Shown here piece by piece: positions 32,399 to 43,320 of a stretch of 64,000 nt of DNA (positions are counted from its first letter, which is position 1; each line of letters opens with the position of its first letter). Position numbers and translations under genes: made by a program. The notes under the pieces were generated by a model. It saw nothing but the letters and a program-made list of their open reading frames with translations, was not told the origin of the DNA and made no database searches. The stretch is from Acarospora socialis (taxonomy: Eukaryota; Ascomycota; Lecanoromycetes; Acarosporales; Acarosporaceae), in contig JAMYGW020000010.1 of assembly GCA_025617375.2 (NCBI GenBank), forward strand, positions 1,302,001-1,366,000. Reading direction: 5' to 3'.

Positions 32399-34172
32399 AT
32401 GGTACTCGAATACGGCAGCGATGAGGTGTGTACATGTCCAAGCTGTAACTGGGCAGTAATTTCTTTTGAAAGAACAGATACTCACGGTACCAGTTCTCAG
32501 GAAATGCTCTCAAAGGTTTTCCGTGATGCGAAGAGGATGTTTGCAGAGGATATAAAACAGGCTGGCAGGATGGGGCGGAGCCCCTTCGAAGGCAAAACGT
32601 CGATGTCAGATGTACAGCTGGAGCTTTTAAATGCCCTAAAGCATTACAAGTCGACGTCGGAGTCGAAAGCTCGGAAATGGCTTGTTGCTCTTTCGGAACG
32701 AATCGCATTTTACGGGCGGATTTTTGATGTGCTAGTTCAGCACCATCCAGAGTATGTGGCATTAGCTTGGGGGACGTTTAAGTTCATCTTCCAGGTAAAC
32801 CTTCTGTCAGCCCATGCATGTCATTGGACTCAAAAGTACAGCGTGCTGAAATTTCTCAATTTACAGGCTATCCTGAACCATCAAGAATTGGCCAAGAAAC
32901 TTGCCAAAGGCCTCGCCCAGATAGCCGACCTCCTTCCGAGAGCGAATCTGAGTCTTGTTCTCTACCCGACAGACGTGATGCAGGACACCCTAGTCCAACT
33001 ATACGCACATATCCTTCAATTCCTACACCATGCGTTGCTCTGGTACAGGCAGAATAAGTTGATGCACACTGTCTCTTGCATTGTTCGACCATGGGCCCTC
33101 CTATATTCGGAGCACTTTGAAGCCATCAAGGAAGACTCGATACGTTTGGACAAATTATCGGACATGGCAACAAAGGCGGAGCTGAGGGATACTCATCTCG
33201 AAGTCGTTGAGGCGAGAAAGGAATGGGCAGTTGCGAATTCAGAACTCAAAGATTTGCGAGATGACAATCGAAGGCTAGCGGAAATGATACAAGCTGGTAT
33301 GGGTCGGCTTGACCAAACAATCATATGTGAGTACCAACGTGCCTGCGTCCTTCAATAGTCGCTGACTGTCAGCAGCATTGCACAAGGAGCTGCGCTTCGA
33401 CTTCCGAGAGCAGACAAACACCTTGTGTTCCATACAATTAAATCAAATACTCTCGATCTCTTTCCTAGAGAAGCTTCCCAGTTCCGGAGAGAGCCTCGAG
33501 TACTGCCAGTCAATCCGGCGCAGAAGCAAACGCCGCATGGAATTGCCACTACCTGAGGTTTCGAGACTAGCACATTGGGCGGCACTACCAAGACACTCAT
33601 TACTCATACTGCGAGGAGGGTCCATGACCGTCTCCAAAGCTTTCATGGTAGATCTGATAGACCTTGTCCGCGACACCAAGCTACCTATCATATGGGCCCT
33701 ACGATATGCAGATTACTGGGAGTCGTCCAACACTTGCGTAGACGTGCTACGCATGCTGGTGCTTCAGTCTTTGCAAATGAATGCTCGGGTGCTAACCCAA
33801 GAACCCAACCCGATCACTTTTGCTCATCTGCGCGAAGCCGCGTCTACGGCAGATTGGCTTCGCATACTCGCTCGTGCTTTGTCTGGATATCCTGGCATCT
33901 TCATAGCTCTTGATTCTGGTTTACTTTCGCACGTAACTACTAACGATAAAAGCGAAGCTACCGGGTTAGTCGATTTGCTTCTCTCAGGGCTTCCGGGATC
34001 TGTCAAAATCTTTGTGTCTGCTGCCAATCTCCAACCTACCTATGTCGATGAATGTCGCATAGGTAAGGCGTGCGAAACCCTCCAGATGGATGGCCGCATC
34101 GATAGACGTGGGACGCTGCGACGAAGACGAGTGAATATGAATTGTAACAGAAATGGAACGAGGTTTCGATAG
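32399..34172 (+). CDS. DUF7708-domain protein (fungal STAND/NLR-associated N-terminal domain)
   Basis: Join 32399-33326 and 33376-34172 gives about 574 aa; the intron is 49 bp (GTGAGT to CAGCAG; a CAG three bases earlier is also possible). Residues about 75-250 match the DUF7708 pattern: RIFDVLVQHHPEYVALAWGTFKFIFQ, then LAKGLAQIADLLPRANL and LVQLYAHILQFLHHALLWYRQNKL. This helical domain usually heads fungal NACHT or ankyrin proteins of the NLR-like class. After a coiled-coil stretch (KAELRDTHLEVVEARKEW onward) the C-terminal half contains SLLILRGGSMTVSKAF and LPIIWALRYADYW, where a P-loop might be expected, but no Walker A GxxxxGK[ST] is present. So it is not an evident ATPase. The start is the first in-frame ATG; an out-of-frame upstream ATG lies at 32355. 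Confidence 0.65.
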
Positions 34173-34528
34173 CGATCAAGGTATGAGGTAGCGAGTACAA
34201 AACTCTTGTGGCTAAGCACCCAGTCGTTACAACGTGATTGTATTGAGAATGCAATTCTGTCCAACGGCGGTAGAATACCGGTTACCCAAAGCATCTCAAG
34301 ATGCTCTTTAAACCTGTACTTATATTGGTTGGAAGACATGAATAACATGACACACAAAATGTACCAAAAGGAAAGGAATTGACGAAGGTACTGTGAAATC
34401 AAGACTTGTTAAGGTAACGATATGGTGCCGATTCTTTCTATGTAATACTCTAAATGCCATTTACGGCCTCACTTGCATCATTGATTAGCAAGCAAAGCTT
34501 GCATAGGGCAACTTAACACCTGGGCGCA
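34173..34528. other. Intergenic between convergent DUF7708 and AAA genes
   Basis: 356 bp of 3' flanks; no gene or repeat seen. Confidence 0.5.
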
Positions 34529-37500
34529 CTATCTAATTCCTTCATCTTTTGCCCATTGAGCGTCAGTATGACCTTGCACGCGTGTGAGATATTCATTGAA
34601 CTTGGTGGACAAGCTTAATGCACGTTCGAGATGACTCCATTCCAGCTGTTCTTTCCTGTATATGGCAAGCTGTCGGGCTGTGGTCAGTGTGTTACGTATT
34701 TGTCGACCGTTCATTTCGTGACCTGCAAGCTCGGCAAGACGGTCTCGCAATCCGTCAAAGTCAACGTTCTCTTCATCCTCATCCAACATATCTAGGAAGT
34801 TCTGCCATATCTTCTTACGTGAGGACCGTGTAAGTGGTTCGTAATAGAGGGCTACTTGGATGCGTGACTTGAAAGCTTCATCGAATGTTCCAACGCGGTT
34901 GCTTGTGAGCATGAGTATGCCGTCATAATACTCTAAAACGCGGAGGAAGACTGTGAAAGCTATGAGCTTGATGGTTTGGAATGATGGTGCTTCCAAACAA
35001 TCTTCATACCTGAGACGAGGCTGTTCCTCTTCAAATCTGACATCGATCGCTCTTCCAAGAAGACATCCGCTTCGTCCAGCAAAAGCACTACATTTTCATT
35101 AGCACATATCGGGAGAAGACGTTGACGCCCATACCGCAGTTCCATTCCTTCCCCAGTGTTAGTACATTGTTAAGATACCTTTCGACCATGTCCACGCTTG
35201 TACCGACGTCTCCACACGTCACTCGGTAAAGGGGCATCTCTGCTATCTCCGCTACGCTACTTGAGTTATCAGTTTTTGCGGACAGGCGATGAAAAGAGAC
35301 TTGCATGAATACCTTTCTGTGATAAATAGTGAGTAAAGATCGACTTTCTATAGGTGGGCACATACCGGCTGTCAACGATTTGCCAGTACCAGGGCCTCCA
35401 TGCAGAAGCATGATAAGGCCATTACCTTTACCAGCAATGATGTCCTCTCTTTTCCCAGCCAAGCCCAATCCCTGTTTTACCCCACGCTGTGACGTTCTGA
35501 CGGTCACTAAGGCTTTGACGAGGTCTTTCGTTTCTGGCGGCAAGACAAGCCGATCATATGCAGTCTTGTTCCAAGTCACAGGTTGAATACTGTCGACAAA
35601 TATATTGACTATATCGGCTTGATTAGCAGTATCTACTACAAAGCGTGGGGTAAACCCGTACTCCATTTCTTTTCAGTGAAATAGAATCCATGCGTATCTG
35701 GTGGGAGTAAAAGATAGAGATCTTCACTACCCGCTGCCTCAAGGGACATATATGGAGATCTCGGATCAAATGGAAGCCTGTCGGGTTTTCTGAAAAGGAA
35801 GGCTTCGGAGCTCGGATGCATTCTATGGAACGTCCTATGGTCGATCATAAACCTAGAATCGGGCTAAATTCGTCAATGTCAGGTACGCACCTATGCATAG
35901 CTTAGAGTGACTTACATAGAACTGATCTTTTGATTTGTTCCATCCCTTGTATGAAACATAACTCTGTTTCCGCAGACTCCAATGCTTCTGTCCTCGGAGT
36001 TTTAACCTCAAATGGATGTCTGAGTTTACGAATCGAAGCGGCACCAATTCTAAGCTTCCAATCTCGATTTCCGTATTATCAGGAGCCCTGGGTAGTACCC
36101 ATTTTTGTTTTCTTCTTGCCATTCCTACCCCGTCCATCTGCCAATACCAGCAATCCAGCTTTAAGTTTCCATCCTCTGCAAGAGCTGCCCACTGTTGTAC
36201 CACATACGCGACAGGTTCTCCGAGGTCTCTGTCAAATTTCACGACAATATCGTTGGGGACGTAGATTGTAAGCTCATGCTCTCTCGTTGTAACCCCTCGT
36301 TGAAATAAGCTATCGGCTTCACGATAAGACTGGCCATATGTTCTGGAAGCGTATGCAAGAAGAGCGTTGACATGCGCTGATGCCTCCGGATTTGCGGCCA
36401 TATATCCCTGCAAGGCGATCCGATGGTGGTAGAGAAACAAATAAGGTTCTTGTAAAATCTGCTCCGCATCTAATGGGAAAAGTGTGTCCGAGTCGTTCAG
36501 ACTATGGTAGCTGTTCTTAGGCAATCTGCTGATATAGCATTGAGCAACGGCGTGTAGAGCAGATCGCAGGGTGCTTGAGATTATATATATCTCTTCATAT
36601 CGGATTTGGGCTCTGCCGGGACATTGGCACCGTCGTAGTATGATGAAAGCAATGTCAGAGTTTTCTTCCATGTACTTTTCAAGGCTAAGGATTGGAAGAT
36701 GTCCCTCGATGTGGATCTCCCCAATCCATTTGGTTGCCTGCCCCCGGTTTTGCTTCCTCTCATATTCAGGGGATGAAAATTCTGCCGCTGGCGCATCCTC
36801 AAAAAGCAAAGCCTTATGGTACGAATATGGGATACTGCTTTTGCAGTCAATCTTGTAGAGAATTCGAAAATGGGAAGAGATTGCCTGCATATATCAATTT
36901 GTTGCGAGCGAATTCAAACGGTGTGTAGTGACTGTACCTCATGATCTGGGTCCTCGTCTCGACTGTTTGTGCCTTGCCCAGTCGTGGCAAGGATGTGGGA
37001 TGATGGAGATTCGGCCATACGAGCTTTCGATTTCACTCTCTCTGATACACGTGATTTACGAGCTGGTTTGCCCACATGTTCCTGATGCCCAGTCTGAGGC
37101 TTGGCCGAAGTGGAAGCCAAACTCTCCACCGAATCATCGGCAGTGGCGATCAACTTTTGACGCTTCCTCGACATCTCTAAACGCTCAGCTTGTAATTGGG
37201 TTCGATCTTCGAGTTCTGTCTCCTGCTCTTGTCCGGCGAGTAGTATGCGCTTTGTATTTCGTGCCTTCAGTTTCGCCCGTAGTTCTTGAGCTCTATGATG
37301 GGCAGGTAGGGAGAAATTAGGTGGGGTAAGGGAAGAAGAGGGGATATAAAGCGATGAAGATCGTGTGGGAAAGGGAGGTGGGGGAAGGGAAGAAACGGAG
37401 ATATGAGGCGGTGAAGATCGTCTATGCTGTGAAAGCAAAGAGTGGCCGCCAATTGTGGAGTCCAAAATTGCTTCGTTGCTGTTGCCTTCGCCGTGAAAGC

Positions 37501-37615
37501 CTCGTAGGCTTCGTAACTGTTCTGCCGAATGACCAGCTGCGTAATCCTGTGAAATTGTGTAGTCAGTCGTAGCTTGAAGTGATCTGGTCTCAACTTCATC
37601 CACAACAACAGGCAT
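34529..37615 (-). CDS. DUF7025-type AAA ATPase with an inferred 4-nt microexon
   Basis: Eight coding exons on the minus strand: 37615-36938, 36884-35916, 35863-35662, 35608-35366, 35316-35313, 35256-35135, 35087-35010, 34950-34529, about 905 aa. Residues 1-225 are Ser/Pro-rich and probably disordered. The DUF7025-like region follows (about 230-560) and includes YPDSRFMIDHRTFHRMHP, then KKWINIFVDSIQPVTWNKTAY. The AAA core has Walker A GGPGTGKS (about 687), Walker B VLLLDEADVFLEER (about 740), ILMLTSNRVGTFDEAFKSRI with sensor 1 and the arginine finger, and HEMNGRQIRNTLTTARQLA with sensor 2. Introns are 47-59 bp. Exon 5 is only AAAG and restores the LTAESVAEIAEMPLYRV block typical of this family. 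Such ATPases are numerous in filamentous fungi; the cellular role is unknown. Confidence 0.82.
35313..35316 (-). other. Inferred 4-nt microexon (AAAG) in the AAA ATPase gene
   Basis: Flanked on the coding strand by ATCACAG before and GTATTC after. The upstream intron 35317-35365 is 49 bp (GTATGT..CACAG) and the downstream intron 35257-35312 is 56 bp (GTATTC..CTGATAAC..GTAG). With the microexon the protein reads GTGKSLTAESVAEIAEM; the best single-intron alternative gives GTGKSLTAAEIAEM, losing three conserved residues. Confidence 0.7.
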
Positions 37616-37933
37616 ATTAAAGAGCCATGTATAAGAGGTCTGATATCATGGGCTATTGGCGTAGGATACGAAGGAGAACGCAGGTACTATGGTATACCCG
37701 AGAACCGTATATCCGGAAAATCGTAATTCCGAAGAATGCGAACATCTAGGTTTCTGCACTTGCAGCCAATCAGAATCAACTTTGGAAGGGTTTACCCCCA
37801 GCTGGCAGAAACCCCCTACCGACAGCCCCTCTCTAACTATACAAATACAGCGTTTGACTTTGATGCTCCACTACTATCCGTTTTCCGATACACTTCAAAG
37901 TATGGTGTATGTATAACATTGTGTGAAGTTACA
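37616..37933. promoter_or_regulatory. Shared intergenic of divergent AAA ATPase and SNM1 genes
   Basis: 318 bp between start codons, holding both promoters. The SNM1 frame is open upstream but its conserved part starts at the 37934 ATG. Confidence 0.45.
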
Positions 37934-38584
37934 ATGGTCGATCAAGGCATTCGAGCACGAGCAAGATATCTCGATGAGTCAGCCCATCTTCTTGCTAGCA
38001 CGTCACCAGCGATATCTAGGCATCTCAAATCTCAACTGCATACGCTAGCTACAAATTACAACCTGGATCTAACGGATGCTCAGAAAAGGGAGGCATGTGG
38101 CACTTGCGGCAACATCATGATACCCGCATGGACCAGTCGTACATACCTCAACAACAAGAAGTCAAAACGCAGCTCCAAGAAGAGCGCCACTCGCAAGACT
38201 AGCACGGGCACCTCGTCGTCACAGAAGCAGAATGAGGAGGCGGCTGTGAAAACGTTGTGCTACGAGTGCCTGATTTGTAACAGTGTGACCCGACAACCGC
38301 TGCCTGCACCTAGCAACGCACCTCAGAAGGAGCGAGAGCAAATTCCATCGTCAAAACTGGCAGATCTTGCCTTGAGGAATCCTAATGTGACACGAGTACC
38401 AACAGACTCGCGTCTTGGACCTCCGGTGTCTTCTTTGATCAATGCGAGCAGCAAACGAAGAGCTAAAGCTCGCAAGCAGAGTGGACTGCAAGCTTTACTG
38501 GCGAAGAAGAAGGAAGAGAGCCTAGGCGGCAGCTTTGCGACCGGCTTTGGGCTTGACTTGATGGATTTGATGAAGACTGGTTGA
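37934..38584 (+). CDS. SNM1: RNase MRP/P protein subunit with Rpr2 zinc-ribbon (Snm1-like)
   Basis: Protein subunit of the RNase MRP (or RNase P) ribonucleoprotein, involved in rRNA and tRNA processing in the nucleolus. Single exon of 216 aa. N-terminal helices RARYLDESAHLLASTSPAIS and RHLKSQLHTLATNYNLDL lead into the zinc ribbon: CGTCGNIMIPAWTSRTYLNN and CYECLICNSVTRQPLPAP, supplying four zinc-binding cysteines. A lysine/serine-rich insert of about 40 residues separates the two Cys pairs, longer than in plain Rpr2 proteins and more like Snm1. The C-terminal third is basic and ends in a Leu/Met-rich LMDLMKTG. The choice of Snm1 over Rpr2 rests on this architecture and is not certain. Confidence 0.72.
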   Translation: MVDQGIRARARYLDESAHLLASTSPAISRHLKSQLHTLATNYNLDLTDAQKREACGTCGNIMIPAWTSRTYLNNKKSKRSSKKSATRKTSTGTSSSQKQNEEAAVKTLCYECLICNSVTRQPLPAPSNAPQKEREQIPSSKLADLALRNPNVTRVPTDSRLGPPVSSLINASSKRRAKARKQSGLQALLAKKKEESLGGSFATGFGLDLMDLMKTG

Positions 38585-39729
38585 AAGGTTATTCGTACGG
38601 CACGATAGTACTCAGCCAGTGCACAGGAAAAGTCAGACGTTGCTCATGGCACTTTGTGATGGTATCTCTATAACCTCGTCTGCAAGCTACGATCACCGCC
38701 TCTATGCCTGTGCAGTGGCCGAGTCGTATTCTATGCCGCTAATTACTGGATTACCGAACGGACGGAGTCTCGATTCACAGCCTGTCGGTGTGAGCCATTC
38801 CAAGGGCGCAGCAGGCACAACATAAACCGCCACCTCCTCACCAGCTTAGGAAGCGTCTAGCCCACAAAAAGAGGTGTGGTGCCCAGGGCTAGCGTCGGAT
38901 ATCTTCAACTGGACGTGGAACATGTTGTACGCATAGAGTCGGATGACGAGGATGGACTGACCTCCGGGCCAAGCCATAACGGCGTGGACAGCAAGAGAGG
39001 GAGGAAGTGAGACGAAAAAAGCGTTGTATGGTCGAACAGATCAGAACCTTTACGCAGTACCAGACGTCATCGCGGACGTATACGCTATACAGCTAGCTCG
39101 CTGGAGGTGGACGAACGAAATCTAACTTTGGTTGTGTGGCGTAGGGTGCCAGATATGGGAGGGAGTTATCATACTTCTGTCCCTCCTCGGTTGTGTTTTT
39201 TCACGGAACCAAACCATCTTTTGCCACTCCCTGTTCAAGAGTAGATGGCACGGCAGACACTCCTGGACATGCACTTCTGGCTTGACCATCAGCAGCACGA
39301 GGTCATGTTGAGTAGTCCGAGAAAGACGGTTTATCATCCATGTATCAACTGTCAATATCATGACTACTGTGCTAGTATCGTTCCAGAATATTAAAGGCAC
39401 AAAGTGGTGATGTTCGCTTCAAAACTATCGATTTGCAGTAACAGTTACGCAACTTTGGCTCCTTGAAGCTATCAAGAACATAGCCGTATGCTATAATCGA
39501 GCATAGCCTTTTGAGATTTAGATAGGGCTATTACACGGCAAGTCCAACTCTGATCTCTTTCTCTTACATAGTAGGTAAAGTGCAGGGATCGATGGGCGGT
39601 TGCTAGGGGTACAAACCCTGTATGGCGAGTTCCACAGCTTCCCAAGTATGCACCTACGTTGCTGCACCGTTGTTCATTAGAAGTGAATAGTAGATAGTTG
39701 ATAGGACATGCTGCCGAACATCTATTTTG
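38585..39729. other. Gene desert after SNM1
   Basis: About 1.1 kb before the satellite array. Short frames at 38619-38825 and 39122-39400 have no features. Nothing recognised. Confidence 0.45.
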
Positions 39730-41090
39730 GTTTCCAATTAGGTAGTTTGTTTAAGCATCTGTAGACGTTCGACGATGGGATGGGCAAACCGTTCTTCAAA
39801 GGCCTTGTGAATGAGTTGGAGAGAAATATTGGTAGACGTGAAAACGCATCCTAATTGGGTAGCATGTTGTGGTCTTGGTAGACGTTCGATGAGGCTCGAG
39901 GGGAAACCTTAATCGGGTAGTTTGTTGTGATCTTCATAGACGTTCAACAATTATCTCCTTGGTTGTCTTCTCTGAATCTTGACTCATTCTTAATGAAGTA
40001 GTCTTAGGCAGATACCTTGATGAACATACACTTCTACCAATGCAGGGGCTTAACATGCAAGATTTACTCAATTTAGACTTCTCAGATGACATCTCTAGAC
40101 CACACTCAAAGTGACTCTTCGTACAACCAAAAGTTGCAACTGTGGTAGACGTTCGACGAGAATCACGTAGAATGCGTGTCTCTGCATCCTAATCAGGCAG
40201 TTTGTTATGGCCATCGTAGACGTTCGACGATAGTATGAGAAAACCGCCAGCTGAGCCCTAAGCCAGTCTCTGGCTTAGGTAATCAAAGGTTCATCTCACA
40301 GTGAGAGTGAAAAGTGATAGACGTTCAACGAAGATCGCGTCAACTGCGAGTGTTTTGATTCCTAATCAGGCAGTCTGTTATTGCGGTCATAGACGTTCGA
40401 CGCAGGTGTAGAAAGCCTCGTGCCGAACCCTGAGCCATTCTTGACCTGATAACAGAAAGCTACATCTCACAGTGAGAATAGATAGCAAAGTGATAGACGG
40501 TCAACGAAGATTGCGTCAAGCGCGACTTTTATGAACCCCAATCAGGCAGATTGTTGTGGCGTTTGTAGACGTTCAACAACGGTCGGAAAACTATCTGCTC
40601 AAACCCTAAGCCTCTTGTATTACCTACAGGTGCCTCCCAGAAAGCAGCAAAGTGGTAGATGTTCGATGAACATCGCGTTGAACACGTCCTGATTAGGTAG
40701 TATGTTATGGTCCTGAAGACGTTCGACGATGATGTCAAAAACCCCATCTCGAGCTATGAACTAGTCTTAGTCTTAGATTAGCTGCTTCTCATACCTTAAG
40801 ATAGAGAGCTGAAAATGTGATAGACGTTCGACAAAGGACGCGTCAAACGCGTCCTGTTTAGGAAGTATGTTGTGGTCTTGAATAAAGTCCAGTGATGGTG
40901 TAAGTAACCTTCCTCTGAGCCCTAACCTAGTCTCGGTGCAAAAACAGCTGCATCTCACAGTGAGCAGAAAATGTGGTAGACGTTCGACGAGAGTCGCGTA
41001 GAACGCGTTCCTGAATAGGAAGTCTGTTGTGGTCAGGGAGACGTTCGACGATGGTGCAAAGAAACCTCTTCTCCTTGCCCTGATGGGAAA
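39730..41090. repeat. Satellite array of 156-176 bp units
   Basis: A TAGACGTTCGACGA-like motif recurs at about 39762, 39878, 39937, 40146, 40217, 40318, 40390, 40494, 40566, 40655, 40716, 40821, 40977 and 41039, twice per unit and 61-72 bp apart within it. From 40142 onward five complete units start at about 40142, 40314, 40490, 40651 and 40817, with a partial sixth at 40973. The first half-unit continues with GATCGCGTCAAACGCG and CCTGATTAGGCAGT; the second with GATGGTG..AAAACC, a GAGCCCTAAGCCAG-like segment and, in three units, the hairpin TCTCACAGTGAGA. Copies 39730-39950 are partial and more diverged. All frames are interrupted, so it is probably not coding. Confidence 0.85.
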
Positions 41091-41424
41091 ATGGGTAGGT
41101 TAGCGGCAACGCGGATATATCCCGAAAACACAGCGAGGTAGACATTGACAGTAATATGATCATGCTGTAAGGAGCCTTTAATATGTAAATAACAGCGCAG
41201 TCACAACACAGCCTGTTAGTAAGCATAGCTAAGCGAGAGCCCATATATAGAGAGCTTCTCAGCTCTGAAGACTCTTCAGAGATTAGTCTTGACATAAATG
41301 AAAATATATTGGTGTCGCTCTACCATCGAATAACTTGTATATCACTGCACCTCACAATGTCAGAAACCTACCCTAGTAACCTATCCGTGATGAATAGATA
41401 TTGGGGCTTACAGTTCTAAATAGC

Positions 41425-41997
41425 ATGGGCTTCAGGCACTTTAAGCCCATCCTCGGCAAGATCAACGAGGTTTGTCTCGTAACGCCCGATATACATCGAA
41501 CCATTAATGGCCTTCAACCACTCGGTATTGGTTCATTCACCATTCACCGCTTCAACTCCGAAACAGTCTCGAATCGCCACCTTTACGGGCAGGCAGCAGA
41601 CTTCGAGCTCCTGGTTGGGTTTGCGGAACAAAATGGCCTCGTGTTCGAGGTTATGCAACCGGTGAATAGCACCAACAGCTTGATGGCAGAATGGCTCGGT
41701 GCCAGTAATAATCAAGCTGGGGTTCAACATATTGCATTCAACATGGGAGATCTACCAATGGACCAGAGGATAGCACAGATGAAGGAACGAGGATTTGAGG
41801 TAGCAATGGGGGGGGTGTGGAAGGGAAAGAAGGGACAGTGCAGGTTTACCTTCTTCAATACTTTGCTGAAGGGTGCAGGGACCTGTTTTGAGACGATCGA
41901 ATTCTCAGATGACTGGGAAGAACCTGAGGGAGAGGTGTATCCGAACGTGGGAGAAAAGACCACCAGCGGGAAGCAGCAGGAAAAAGCGGTCGAGTAA
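41425..41997 (+). CDS. VOC-superfamily (glyoxalase/dioxygenase fold) protein
   Basis: Single exon of 190 aa made of two beta-alpha-beta-beta-beta modules. Module 1 runs from PILGKINEVCLVTPDIHRTI through LGIGSFTIHRF to FAEQNGLVFEVMQPVN; module 2 from AGVQHIAFNMGDLPMDQRI to GTCFETIEFSDDWEEP. Candidate metal ligands are Glu in VFEVMQ, His in VQHIAF and Glu in CFETIEF; the usual first histidine is replaced (KINEVCLV), as in many fungal members. The family includes glyoxalases, extradiol dioxygenases and epimerases, so the substrate cannot be named. It lies alone between the satellite array and CRO1. The start is the first ATG of the conserved part. Confidence 0.75.
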   Translation: MGFRHFKPILGKINEVCLVTPDIHRTINGLQPLGIGSFTIHRFNSETVSNRHLYGQAADFELLVGFAEQNGLVFEVMQPVNSTNSLMAEWLGASNNQAGVQHIAFNMGDLPMDQRIAQMKERGFEVAMGGVWKGKKGQCRFTFFNTLLKGAGTCFETIEFSDDWEEPEGEVYPNVGEKTTSGKQQEKAVE

Positions 41998-43320
41998 AGC
42001 GCATCGCTGATGGTTTGTTCGCTAGAATAGCTCTCAAACAGTTAGAAGCACTTATGTATAACCAGGTCTCGATATATTGCCTCGATGCTCGTACAAGGTC
42101 ACGAGCTGGGGCAAGCACAAAGGCGTCGAGGAAGACTGGCCGGAAATTTATAACGCGTCGAATAAACAATGGCTTGCAGCTCATTCTCATCAGGGACTGG
42201 CTTCGATTGTTTCCGAAGTTCTATGGGCCATTCGTACTCACCTCGTGGCGCTATCATTGTATACTGTGGGAGAGACCGTGTTTTGGCAGCATCTTCTGCG
42301 CGTCGCCGTTAGCAGTATATGTGGTCGATGGTCCTCGTCGGGCTCAGACTAGCACTAAATGCAGTGGGAGCATCCATGAGAGCGTTTGTTTGTTACCAAT
42401 AGGGAGTTACTGTGTTACTCCTCTACCGTCGCTGCAGTGAAAATTGCCCACCGGAGCCGTCGGCATCAGTCATTGTCGACACTTTGCTCCAGACAGAAGT
42501 CATGCCATGAAGCCACGATTGTGTACAGAAGGATGTGCCATTCATGTCCGGCAAGTCTGTCTGGTCCTCGTCACTATGTTCAGGCGCAAACCTGTGGTGG
42601 CCAATGGGAGGTAAAACTTCACCCTGAGCTTGTGTTACAGTAGGGAAAGAATGGAGAAGCCAGCCTAAATATCACGTGCTGTGGGGTCCCTAAGGCCCAG
42701 CCTCGCTCAAGGAGGGGCGTTGCAGCCTGATCAAGGCCTACTTGAAGATGGCAGAACGGAGGGGAGGGACAGCAAGAACTACAGCCGCGAACAAAACACA
42801 AACGATGTGAACTTGGTACACTGGGGTTCATAAGTGTATGTATAGCCAAAAAACAACAATTTGATCAATCACTGTCTTTATAAATAACTTTTTATTCACA
42901 TAAGATTGAAGTCTCATAATTTAGATTAAATTAATATATATATGAATGCTGGGTGAGTTGCTTATAACTGGAAGATATTGAGGAGGGATTGTTTCTAATT
43001 TGAGAAAAGGCATAATGATACAATCTCAGCTTACAGGGCACTATTTATGGCGCATACTTGCTTAACAACAAGTGTCGTGGCGGTACAGAATTTAGGTGCT
43101 TGGCACTCTGGAAAAGGTCCCGCTTAAATCAGCATTGAAAACTTCCAAATCTGACGAGAGATTTTCCGGAAACTCTCGTTGAGGTGCAAGATGCAGTGCA
43201 AAGTCCTGCTCATCATCGATGACATTCAAGAATTGCTTACTCTCCATTTCTCACAGCGCAAGTCGTCGTGTCCTGAGACGATCTCGATTTCCATGTATCT
43301 ACAGCCATAGCTACGCCGAC
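41998..43320. other. Intergenic between VOC gene and CRO1, partly AT-rich
   Basis: About 1.3 kb without a supported gene. 42860-43010 is AT-rich. The short frames at 42015-42440 have some protein-like runs but no start, splice or family support. Confidence 0.45.

Noticed and set aside
32409-32480. Possible 52-bp intron near the start of the DUF7708 gene (GTGTGT..ACAG)
   Set aside because: Its removal would break the frame with the upstream ATG, while the unspliced frame is open throughout.
39730-41090. Satellite array considered as a CRISPR-like array or as a repeat-protein gene
   Set aside because: Repeats are not identical, spacers are homologous to each other, the organism is a eukaryote, and every frame on both strands has stops.
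42015-42440. Plus-strand ORFs after the VOC gene
   Set aside because: No start, splice or family support; probably 3' flank of the VOC gene.
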